From positions 10,855,001 through 10,919,000 of the forward strand of contig NC_079321.1 of assembly GCF_029931775.1 (NCBI RefSeq): 64,000 nucleotides of DNA, in the 5' to 3' direction. Positions 29,767-39,300 of this stretch are shown one piece after another (positions within the stretch are counted from its first letter, which is position 1; each line of letters opens with the position of its first letter). This stretch comes from Euleptes europaea. Taxonomy: Eukaryota > Chordata > Lepidosauria > Squamata > Sphaerodactylidae. The translations under genes and the position numbers were made by a program. The notes under the pieces were generated by a model. The model worked only from the letters and a program-made list of their open reading frames with translations, did no database searches and was not told where the DNA came from.

Positions 29767-29935
29767 ATCTTTACTAGCTAAACTCAAGGGTAGGGTTCAC
29801 TGGGAGGTAAAACAAATAATCCTTTCTACATAGCTAAGTTTCCTAACCTTGCCAGAAGCTGGCAGGTACTAAGCTTACACACGATTAGGCATTCTTGGAA
29901 ACACAGGCTTCTGCGGGTTTTGTCCTGGTTCAAGA

Positions 29936-30070
29936 ACTCTCTCTCGTGGCCATTGCTCCAAGCCACGTCGGAAGCGGCGAGCGGCCCGGCGGGAAAGAAA
30001 AGATGGGCGTGGAAGGGGAACGCCGGCGGCTCCTGGCAGCTGCTGCTTAACGCAAATACAGAGCAAGGGC
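29936..30070. promoter_or_regulatory. Second short CpG-rich patch, possible displaced SLC25A27 promoter or exon 1
   Basis: A CpG-rich patch in AT-richer surroundings. On the plus strand it contains an ATG at 30003-30005 in good context, reading MGVEGERRRLLAAAA then stop. That resembles the human UCP4 start MSVPEEEERLL at six of twelve positions. No in-frame GT donor follows, so its use as coding exon 1 is unproven. Confidence 0.35.
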
Positions 30071-30139
30071 GGCCTTTAATGAGAACTGGTCCATGCTCGA
30101 CCAGCGCAGAGGTTTTAAAAGGTCAGGGCAAATACAGCT

Positions 30140-30582
30140 GGTACTGCCGTGGAGAGCTCGATTATAACAGCCCTACTTTTCGTGCTCGTCGCGTCTGTTC
30201 ATCCCAGTTCTTCGGAATACCCCCTCCACGTGGTCTGCCTGCCTATACATATTATCTGACAACTCCTCGTCTCTGTAGAGCGTTTTGCTTGGCTAGATTG
30301 AATGCTAACCCTTCTATGGTAATGCAGGGCAGAATTCTGAATATACCATACTCCGACAGGATCTGCCCTTGCTCTTCTGGCTCTATTGACTCATTAGCCC
30401 ATGCCCTTTTGGAAGGCCGCTTTTATGAGGAACTTCGATCACACTGTATTTCCCCCCTTTTAACATACAAATCCAATGCCTCTGTGACTGACATAATGCC
30501 TTTTTTACTAAGCGATCAGGATCCCAAGGCTACATTGTCAGTGGCAAGATTTGTTTCAATCCTTATATCCCTCCAACACTAG
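30140..30582 (+). pseudogene. Old non-LTR-type fragment with CPC..H motif
   Basis: A 150-codon open stretch ending ARLNANPSMVMQGRILNIPY then SDRICPCSSGSIDSLAHAL. The R-CPC-G-xE/D-H-LL-C-xF/Y pattern is one I associate with the C-terminal zinc-knuckle-like end of some non-LTR retrotransposon proteins. The exact family is not recognised. It lies just after the CpG-rich patch at 29.94-30.07 kb. Confidence 0.4.
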
Positions 30583-30889
30583 ATATATGCTGCTCAAGAT
30601 CAATTGATCAAGGAGTTTCTAAGGGATAAAGGGGGGGGGGAAAGGTACTGCCGTGGCTCTTCTCCGAGGTGGGGATGAAGCTAAAATGCTCATTGACTGC
30701 ATGGTCATGTGGGAACAAATGTGACCGGCTACCAGAACAGATTGCAGTGTCGATGTCAAGAGATTCTGGATTGGTTCGTATTCAAGGATGCCTCAGAACA
30801 CCCACTGAAAACCAGGTCATTATTTCCCCCCTTGTTTTACAAGAGGGTTTTGCTTCATTCATTGTTGGGCAAGAACTGCACCGTTCATG

Positions 30890-31110
30890 CAGCCTGTTTG
30901 TGTGGTGGTTAGAATGTTGGACCTTGGAGACCCAGATTCGAATCCTGACTCCACCATGAAAGCTTGCAAGGTGACTTTGGGTTGGTTGCATGCTCTTAGA
31001 CTAACCTACCTTGCAGGGTTGTTGTGTGGGTAAAATGGAGGAGGGGAGACTGATGGAAGCCGGCCTGAGTCCTTTGGAGAAAGGGAGGGATTAAAATATA
31101 GGAAACCAAA
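30890..31110 (+). mobile_element. tRNA-derived SINE, type E
   Basis: GTGTGGTGGTTAGAATGTTG, ATTCGAATCCTGACTCC, TTGCAGGGTTGTTGTGTGGG. Confidence 0.72.
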
Positions 31111-31228
31111 CAACTTTCCTATTTCCTGGAGCCTCAATTATTATAAACACACACAAATACAAACACACATTTCATCAGTAGGTCTTATGTGCACGTAAAG
31201 GTGTTTAATATAGAAGACTAACACCCCA

Positions 31229-31300
31229 GTTAGGGTTACCAACTCTGGGTTTGGAAATACCTGGAGATTTGAGGGTGGAGACTGAAGAGGGAAGGGTTTA
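31229..31300. mobile_element. MITE fragment, GGGTTGCCA family
   Basis: TTAGGGTTACCAACTCTGGG, cut by the type A SINE. The other half may resume at about 31490-31625 (AGTAGGGTATAATGCAGTCC). Confidence 0.6.
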
Positions 31301-31490
31301 GGGAGAGGAAGAAGAAGAGTTGGTTTTTATATGCCGACTTTATCACTTACGGAAGAATCAAAGCGGTTTACAATCATCTTTCCTTCCCCTCCCCACAACA
31401 GACACCCTGTGAGGTAGGTGGGGCTGAGAAAGTTCCAAGAGAACTGTGACTAACCCAAGGTCACCCAGTTGGCTTCGTGGGCATGAGTGG
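31298..31490 (-). mobile_element. tRNA-derived SINE, type A (partial)
   Basis: Tail half, GTTGGTTTTTATATGCCGAC to CCCAGTTGGCTTCGTGGGC. Confidence 0.75.
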
Positions 31491-31683
31491 GGACCCTAGT
31501 AGGGTATAATGCAGTCCACCTTCAAAAGCAGCTATGTTCTCTCGGAGAAGTGGAATGTTTTAAATAAATACACAATAAGTAAATAACTGATTTATGTAGT
31601 CTGGAGATCAGTAATTCCAGGAAACCTCTAACACCTTTGCCCCCTCTCACCAGTTTTCTCCAACTAATCTTGACATATTTCTG

Positions 31684-31876
31684 TGTGTGTAAAGTGCCGT
31701 CAATCACAGCCAACTTATGGCGACCCCGTAGGGTTTTCAAGACAAGAGACTAACAGAGGTGGGTTTGCCATTGCCTGCCTCTGCACAACAACCCTGGTAT
31801 TCCTAGGTGGTCTCCCATCCAATTACTAACCAGGGCTGATCCTGCTTAGCTGCTGAAATCTCACAAGATCAGGCTT
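31684..31876 (-). mobile_element. 5S-derived SINE
   Basis: RTE-like tail (GTGTGTAAAGTGCCGTCAAT) then the reverse complement of the 5S head (GGTCTCCCATCCAATTACTA). Confidence 0.75.
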
Positions 31877-32310
31877 CTACTTCTAGACAATAAAGGGTAA
31901 CCCCTGTCTCTAATCTCGGTAGTGCTCCTTACCTCAGCAATTGCTACTGATGATTCAGCAAGCTCCTAAATAGAGGTCTGCCCGCATGATAAAACCAAGG
32001 TTATGCAATGTAAAATTTCAACTCTGAAGTCCCTCCCTTGCCAGCTGGTGCCCTTGAACTGCAGGGCGCTGATAAATAAGCAGATCGAAAGCAGACAATG
32101 TTGTTCTTGGACATCTCCTTAAAAATGCTTCCCGCTTTGAAAAAGGGATGAGGTCGGAATGACCTAGTTTAAGAATATAAAGATGCAAGTTAAGCAAAGA
32201 AAGAAAAAATATTGACTCTGATAAAGAAAATACTCTGGGTGCTGCTTGCCCCCTGATTTGGCAGCGCAAGCAGGATCCTCCTTTTCTCCTGTTGCAAGGG
32301 GCAAGATTAG

Positions 32311-32510
32311 CATTGCCAACCTCCAGGTAGGACCTGGAGTCCCCCCAGAATTACAACTGAACTCCAGGCTACAGAAATCAGTTTCCCTGAAGGTTCAGAG
32401 GGTGGACTCTGTAGCATCGCTGAGGTCTTCCTGCTCCTAAAACTCCCCTCTTCCTAGGCACTGCCCCCCAAATCTCCATGAATTTCCTAAACTGGAGATG
32501 GCAACCCTAG
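32311..32510. mobile_element. MITE, GGGTTGCCA family
   Basis: CATTGCCAACCTCCAGGTAG to CTGGAGATGGCAACCCTAGG. Confidence 0.7.
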
Positions 32511-32589
32511 GCAAGAGCAACTCCTGTCTTAGCCACAACTCTAGAAGGGTACAGGCCACGGCCGGCAAACGCACAGGCCCCCAGGTGGG

Positions 32590-32685
32590 ATTGAGAGCCA
32601 GCGTGGTCTAGTGGCTAAGAGTGGCGGATTCTAATGTGGAGAACCAGATACAATTCCCCACTCCTCCACATGAAGCCTGCTGTTA
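32590..32685 (+). mobile_element. tRNA-derived SINE head, type A
   Basis: GAGAGCCAGCGTGGTCTAGT to CTCCACATGAAGCCTGCTG, cut by a MITE. Confidence 0.7.
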
Positions 32686-32866
32686 TTACAACTGATCTCC
32701 AGACTGCGCTACAGAGACCAGTTCCCCTGGACGAAATGACAGCTCTGGAGGGTGGACTATATGGCACCACATCCCTGCTGACATCCCTCCCCTCCCCAAC
32801 CGCCAAACTACCCAGGCTCTAGCCCCAAATCTCCAGGGATTTCCTAACGCGGAGTTGGCAACCCTC
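32686..32866. mobile_element. MITE, GGGTTGCCA family (cuts a SINE)
   Basis: ATTACAACTGATCTCCAGAC to GCGGAGTTGGCAACCCTCTG. It has replaced the tail of the SINE at 32590. Confidence 0.65.
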
Positions 32867-33026
32867 TGGGGTTGGGGGAGAGCTGTGCCAGGGAGAGGAT
32901 TGTAGTGAATCATTCCAAATGAGTTCCCACGTAAGGGTCTGGAACTGAGGTGGTTGTTACGCTTTTATTATGAGTCCCAGCCTCTCATGGGATTCAGTTA
33001 TGGAGCAGTAAATAAAGTCACCTACC

Positions 33027-33262
33027 CCCAGTGTAGTATAACGGTTCAAGTGCTGGACTAGGACTTGGTAAAACTAGGTTCAAATCCCCACTCGCGCCAT
33101 GGGAGCTTGCTAGGTGACCTTGGCTAGTATTTGGGTGGGAGACCTCCAAGGAATACCAGGGTCGTGATACGGAGCCAGGCAATGGCAAACCCCCTCTGAA
33201 CACCTCTTGCCTTGAAAACCCCACGGGGTCGCCATAAGTCAGCTGTGACTTGGCCAAAAAAG
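33027..33262 (+). mobile_element. Chimeric SINE: tRNA-type head joined to 5S-type body and tail
   Basis: Starts as a tRNA-type SINE (GTGTAGTATAACGGTTCAAG ... AGGTTCAAATCCCCACTC). At about 33120 it switches in mid-element to the 5S body (GGGTGGGAGACCTCCAAGGA) and RTE-like tail (GGGGTCGCCATAAGTCAGC). Confidence 0.65.
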
Positions 33263-33351
33263 AACAAAAATCTTCTCCCCTACCTGCTAACCCCCACCCC
33301 CAGTGATTGTGGTTAAAAATGTCTTTGTAAAATTTCCATTTCGTTATGAAT

Positions 33352-33574
33352 AGGGTTGCTAGTTCCAGGTTGGGAAATACCTGGAGATTTTTGGGGTGGA
33401 GCTTGAGGAGGAGAGGGTTTGAGGAGGGGAGGGTTTGGGGAGGGGAGGGACCAATGCCATAGAGTCCAATTGCCCAAGTGGCCAGTTTCTCCAGGGGAAT
33501 TGACCTCTGTAGCATGGAGATCAGTTGTAATAGCTGGAGATCTCCAGCCACCACCTGGAGGTTGGCAACCTTAG
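33352..33574. mobile_element. MITE, GGGTTGCCA family
   Basis: TAGGGTTGCTAGTTCCAGGT to CACCTGGAGGTTGGCAACCT, nearly full-length. Confidence 0.75.
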
Positions 33575-33690
33575 TTATGGATCTGAGGAAATGAGGTCTG
33601 ATTCATGAAAGCTTCTGCTGGATTAGACTTGGTTAGTCTTAAAGGTGCCTCTTGATATCTGTTTGCCTTTGCTGTGACAGACAAACACCT
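33575..33690 (+). mobile_element. Penelope-like 3' end relic with degraded hammerhead motif
   Basis: A short relic with CTGAGGA (33583-33589), an imperfect stem II (ATGA/TCAT), GAAA (33607-33610) and GCTT. It is followed by the family's LTAGTCTTAAAGGTGC-like stretch (TTAGTCTTAAAGGTGCC). Confidence 0.5.
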
Positions 33691-33777
33691 GATTGAAATG
33701 GATGGTGAGGAAGAAAGGGAGGCAACTGAGCAGCTAGTGTGCAAAACTGAATCTACTCTTCAGTGAAGCAGGTTGGT

Positions 33778-34140
33778 ATGGTTGCCAACCTCTAGGTGGT
33801 GCCTGGAGAAAGCAGGGTTTGGGGAGGGGAGAGACCAAAGCAGGGTATAATGCCATAGAGTCCGCCCTCCAAAGCAACCATGTTCTTCAGGGGAACTGGT
33901 ATCTGTAGTCTGGAGATCTGGTATAATCCCAGGAAATCTCCATACCCACCTGGAGGTTGTTGGGAAATTCCTGGAGATTTGGGGGTGGACAAGATTTGGG
34001 AAGGACCTCAGCGGGATATAATGCCATAGAGTCCACCCTCCAAAGCAGCTATTTCCTCTAAGGGAGCTGATCTCTTTAGTTTTGAGATAATCTGTAATTC
34101 TGGGAGATCTCCAGGTACCACCTGGAGGCTGGCAGCCCTC
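33778..34140. mobile_element. Two MITEs of the GGGTTGCCA family in tandem
   Basis: Copies at 33778-33957 and 33958-34140, same orientation, both with GCCATAGAGTCC(AC/GC)CCTCCAAAGC. A tandem pair sharing one junction (CACCTGGAGGTTGTTGGGAA). Confidence 0.7.
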
Positions 34141-35236
34141 AGCATTCTGCTGTTCTGAGGGTGAAAGAAGAATGGCAAAGGAGCCAGCTAGAAAGGGAGC
34201 CATGGAGGAGCAAGCCAGCTGCTTCTATGCTTTATTTTTGAATGTATACTTTATGCAAATTTATGAAATTATTTTGAATTTTATTTTTGAACAGTCTACA
34301 TGGTTTTACCTTATTTGCCCTATTTAATGGAATCGGTTTATATACCATGTGGGATATTTTTCACTGAAAATGGCATTTGATTAGAAAAAAGTAACAGAAA
34401 ACGAAGAGCATTTAACGTACTGACCTAGCCACGCCAGTCCTTGACTGCAGGATTCCAGCATGTTCATATTAATGATTAAATTAACCATACCAAAGGCCAT
34501 AATTTATCACAACAACATGTCTAGATAAGCATGTGATTAAAACTAATTTCACCACTGGAGACATGCAGCTTCTGGAAAAAAGAAAAGTTTTACAAGAATC
34601 CCTGTAACATGGACAACTTTGAGAAGCATTCAGGTTCATCTGCAAATGTGCGCAAACAGCATCCAAGAGACAGTTCAGATATATATTTTTTAAGGTTGAA
34701 GTGTATTGTTACACTGTAGATTTTATTTTCAAGCATGCCTGCATTTACTAGAACCCTTTCTGGTCGATAAAAAAAAACTGTTTTCTAAGCAGAAGTCTCT
34801 TAAAATTTTATTGGCTGAGGCTGACCAAAGGATCAGTGTACAAATAAATACGTTTCTGCCCTCTGCTATGGAAATATGGACTGAGATAATGTTCTGGGTA
34901 TAATTCCCTTTGATAACCTCTAACCCTTTTCATTGTCTGATGTCCTAGGATGAATTATATATGTAGCAATGTAATTTTAGGTGAATTTTAAGTAATTAAC
35001 GCTGTTTGTTTGCCTTCTGTTCTGTAAGGCCTGAGGGCTGTAATAAAACTGCCTTGAGAAGTATATTCCTAAATATGAATCCAGACATAATGCAGAAGTG
35101 GCTAGTGTTGAAGGTGCCCACTGGACTTTTGTTCTACTTTGCTACACCAGTAGCTCAGCTGCCCCTCTGGAACGGAAATACAGAATCAGGATTCACCATC
35201 AGGTCAGCCCACCAGAAGCAAGACCTTTTCTAAAGG
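34141..35236. other. Intergenic, no recognised feature
   Basis: AT-rich, unique-looking. GAAGGTGCCCACTGGACTTT at 35108-35127 may be a Penelope-like scrap. Confidence 0.45.
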
Positions 35237-35560
35237 AGAGCCAGCATGATGTAGTGACTAAGAGCGGTGGTTTGGAGAGGTGGAGTCTGATCTGGAGAGC
35301 CAGGTTTGATTCCCCCATTCCTCCACACGAGCGGCGGAGGCTAATCTGGTGAACTGGATTTGTTTCCCCACTCCTACACACGAAGCCAGCTGAGTGACCT
35401 TGGGCTAGTCACAGCTCTCTTAGAGCTCTCTCGACCCCACCTACCTCACAGAGTGTCTGTTGTGGGGAAGGGAAGGGAAGGCGATTGTAAGCCGGTTTGA
35501 TTCTGCCTTAAGTGGTAGAGAAAGTCAGTATATAAAAACCAACTCTTCTTCTTCTTCTAA
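35237..35560 (+). mobile_element. tRNA-derived SINE, type A
   Basis: Full-length, GAGCCAGCATGATGTAGTGA to TATAAAAACCAACTCTTCTT. Confidence 0.8.
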
Positions 35561-35577
35561 AACAGGCCCTTCAACTA

Positions 35578-35665
35578 GGATTGCCAACTCTAGGTTCTGA
35601 AATACCTGGAGATTTGAGGGTGGAGCCTGGGAGGATGGGGTTTAGGAGGGACCTTAGTAGAAGGG
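35578..35665. mobile_element. MITE fragment, GGGTTGCCA family
   Basis: AGGATTGCCAACTCTAGGTT, end half only. Confidence 0.6.
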
Positions 35666-36267
35666 ACCAGCCTATAATACTAAAATCCAAATGACATTTA
35701 GAACATGGTATTTTTTCCAAGTTCTCATCTGAACACAGTTTACAAAAAGGGTGACTGAGAAACATATGTCTTGCAGCATCAAGTCAATCGACATACAAAG
35801 ATGACAGACAAAATTTAGTACTTTCTCAGTTACGATAACAAGCCTTTTCCCCCAGCTTTGTGAGATGTCATTAAGAAAAATTCAAATTTAATCAAGAAAA
35901 GCACACGCCATGGCAGTCTTTCGGGTATTTTTTTTTTAATTATTTTTTTTTTGCTGCCAATTGTGTAACATCTGGTGGGATATTGGTGAAGGAAACAAAA
36001 GACTACATATCCCAGAAGCCCCCAACATGGACATGTCATTAACGAGAGACTCTCTGAAGTGAGGGTTCTCAGGACACTGGACTTTAACAAGAGTGCTGCT
36101 GTTACCATTGCAAGAGAAATTTACAAAAATGAAGCTGGGGAAAGGGTTGGCCGGAAGACCCAGATTTGTGATGTAAAGCGAGGAAGCACTGAACTGTTGC
36201 AGATTATCCCGGGTGGACAAAACAGTCCGCTTTGCATGCTGAATGCTATCCAGAAAGGAAGAGGAAA
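35666..36267. other. Upstream flank of SLC25A27 exon 1
   Basis: Not CpG-rich, with a T-run at 35930-35952. No promoter-like sequence, which argues that transcription starts further upstream. Confidence 0.5.
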
Positions 36268-36346
36268 ATGCCTCTTTTTTCAGAGAGGTGGCCGAGAATC
36301 AGCAAGTTCATCCTGTCCGCGTGTGCTGCTTCTGTGGCAGAACTAG
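36268..36346 (+). CDS. SLC25A27: SLC25A27 first recognised coding exon
   Basis: 79 bp to the donor CTAG|GTATTG, encoding [20 protein letters not shown] then ASVAEL; human has ..[24 protein letters not shown]. ATG 36268 is the first in frame after a stop at 36190-36192. Inside the exon, CCTCTTTTTTCAG at 36271-36283 is a strong acceptor. Splicing there would read xAG-AGG-TGG (Q-R-W if the previous exon ends in C), which mirrors human QRW. The true exon may therefore start at 36284, with the ATG in an upstream exon. Confidence 0.75.
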
Positions 36347-39300
36347 GTATTGACCCAGTCCATACCAGTATTGATGGTGGGGCGCGGGCAGAAGGACAAG
36401 GCATGATAGAGGTCTATAAAATTATGCATGGTACGGAGAGAGTGGGCAGGGAGTGGGCACTGAAATGTGTGTAATGCTGGGACTGCAGCTGCTGCCTCTC
36501 CCCCACCCCAAATCAGGGGAAAAACAATTTAGGGTTGCCAACAGAGCTCGAGAAAAATGTTCCGTCCCCATAACAGAGGCTTACCGTAATGGGATATTAT
36601 TTACCAGGTGATTTACCTGCAAGACATGAAAAGCGTCAGCTGCCCATTTCTGCACAGTAGGGTTCTATTAAAGGGACAAGACACTTTTTCTCCAGGCCTG
36701 TTGGCAACCATAGATACAGTACTGAATATATAGAGGATGCCGCAGATAGCTTCAATTCAGTAGACACCAGCTTCTTATCATGATATCTATATGAAATAAA
36801 AGAGGCTGTATGAATAACCAAAGTTTTGCTGCTTGAGATCTGGGACTACAGTTTAGAATTGGCCTTTTATCAGAAACAAAGAGATTTAGTTCAATAGTTT
36901 TGTTGCCTTAGAGAGCTTTTTGCTTGCATTATTTTCAGTGCTGTAATTCTGGCCCCACGGCATTGTTTCATTTACTAGAGATTTCTGCTGTTTGATTGAG
37001 TTGTTTTTGAGATATTGTAATTCAACTTGAGTCTCAGTGAGAAAAGGGGGCTACAAATGAAGTTAAAAATAGTGAATGATGGTGATGATGATGAAGACCA
37101 GCTTCAGTCCATTCAAATTGCCTGAAACGAGTTTATTTTTAAAATGAGAAACTGGATCTGTATCTTTTCAAAAAGTTTAAAACATGCTTTAAACTGGACC
37201 AGTGTTTCAGTCTGCTTGAGGTTTCTTATGATACCACTTTGCATTACAAATTTTGCTTTCCTTGGTGTGGGTATACTAGTAAAATGTAATTTGGTTTGCA
37301 CACTTTTTCACAGATGTGGGGCATGTTTAAGGAGAGCCTCTGAGGAGGCAAATTCATGGCCATCTTTTAAATTAGGGCCAAGGCATTTAACGTGAACAGC
37401 GTGCAGAAGTTACCTAGGGAAAAAGTGACCTGTCTCCTGCACTGGGAAGGTTACATAAAATAATCACGTATTCCAATTTCTTCTCGGTTACTTCCCTTAG
37501 TGACTTTCCCTCTGGACCTCACAAAAACCCGGCTTCAGATCCAAGGTGAAGCTGCTGTACGTAGCTATGAAGATGCAAGAAGGAGGACTGTCCCTTACCG
37601 TGGTATGCTACGTACGGCAGCCGGGATAGTCCAAGAAGAAGGGATGCTAAAACTCTGGCAAGGAGCAACACCAGCGGTTTACAGACACATAGGTCTGAAA
37701 TGCAAAGTCTATTTATCTCATCTATCTCATCTATCTGTCTGTCTGATCTATCTATCTTTCTCATCCATCCATCCATCTAGAGCAGTGGTTCCCAACCTTT
37801 TTTTGACCAGGGACCACTAGGACTTTTTTGTTCAGTGCAGGGACCCCAAGGTTCAAAATAAAAATTCCAAGAATTTGAAAATAAACTTTAATCATAACTG
37901 TTAGTTAAACATTAAGCTTAGAATAATATTTGAATATATATATTTTATAATAGAGAACTTTTAATTGAAAATATTAATTTATTATGGGTTTATAACTTTG
38001 TTTTGCGGACCTTAATTTAGTTCTCGTGGACCCCTGGGGGTCCACAGACCCCTGGTTGGAAACCAGTGATCTAGAGAGAGGCACCAGAAGAGTTCCCTTT
38101 TAGCTGCCTTTATATCATATACTTATTTTTGCCAGCGAGAGTTTGAATTAAAAAGGTAGTCCCCTGTGCAAGCACCGGGTCATTCCTGACCCATGGGGTG
38201 ATGTCACACCCCGACGTTTACTAGGCAGACTATGTTTACGGGGTGGTTTGCCATCGCCTTTCCCAGTTGTCTTCCCTTTACCCCCAGCAAGCTGGGTACT
38301 CATTTTACCAACCTCGGAAGGATGGAAGACTGAGTCAACCTTGAGCCGGCTACCTGAAACCGACTTCCTTCGGGATCGAACGCAGGTCATGAGCAGAGCT
38401 TTTGACTGCAGTACTGCAGCTTACCACTCTGTGCCATGGGGGGTCACAGAGTTTAAATTACTGAATGAAACTCAGCCTTGGGTTCCTTGGAAGCCCAGGC
38501 CTTAGCAAGATACCTAACCTATTAAAAAATGTGTGATACATAACCATGATTTGGGCCTTGTAGCTCAACTTTTACTCCCCAATTTTTCAGGCATTATGTT
38601 CCTTTTAAAAAGAGGCACACATCCACTAACCACAACTCCATATTCTAGAACAGGGCAGGGTTCCCCAACATGTTGGCCGTGGGTGCCATGGCGCTCGCCA
38701 ACACCTTTTCTGGCACCCGCCAAATGTTTCTAGAAAATGGGTGGGACCAGGTGGGACCTCTGCACAGAGACACTTCTGATTGGCCATTGGAGACTTGATT
38801 GGCTGTGCAGATTTTTAAAACATTGACTCCACCGCCTGTGGCAGGTTTTTAGGGTAGCCATTCTGTGGCTGCGCCCAGTACACTGTGTCAAAATTCCAAA
38901 GGTGCCCGCAGGCTCAAAAAAGTTGGGGACCCCTGATCTAGGATCAACACACCTTCAGTTTCACGAGAAGAGTTGCAGATTCACTTACATACCACACAGC
39001 ACGGCAATTGTAAGTTAAAGTGCTTCCCCTTATATTGTCGAAGCAATAACCGTACTCTACAGCTTGTCCTCACATCTTTGGACTCCACACAGCCGTGCTT
39101 CCCCTAACTCTTTCTCATTCAGCCCTTCATTGTGTTTTTGTCATAAGTAGTATACGTAGAAGAAGAGTTGGTTTTTATATGCCGATTTTCTCTACCACTT
39201 AAGGAAGAATCAAACCGGCTTACAATCGCCTTCCCTTCCCCTCCCCACAACAGACACCCTGTGAGGTAGGTGGGGATGAGAGCGCTTTAAGAGAGCTGTG

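Noticed and set aside
33760-34203. 147-codon minus frame
   Set aside because: It lies entirely in two tandem MITE copies; the repeated phrases reflect the repeat.
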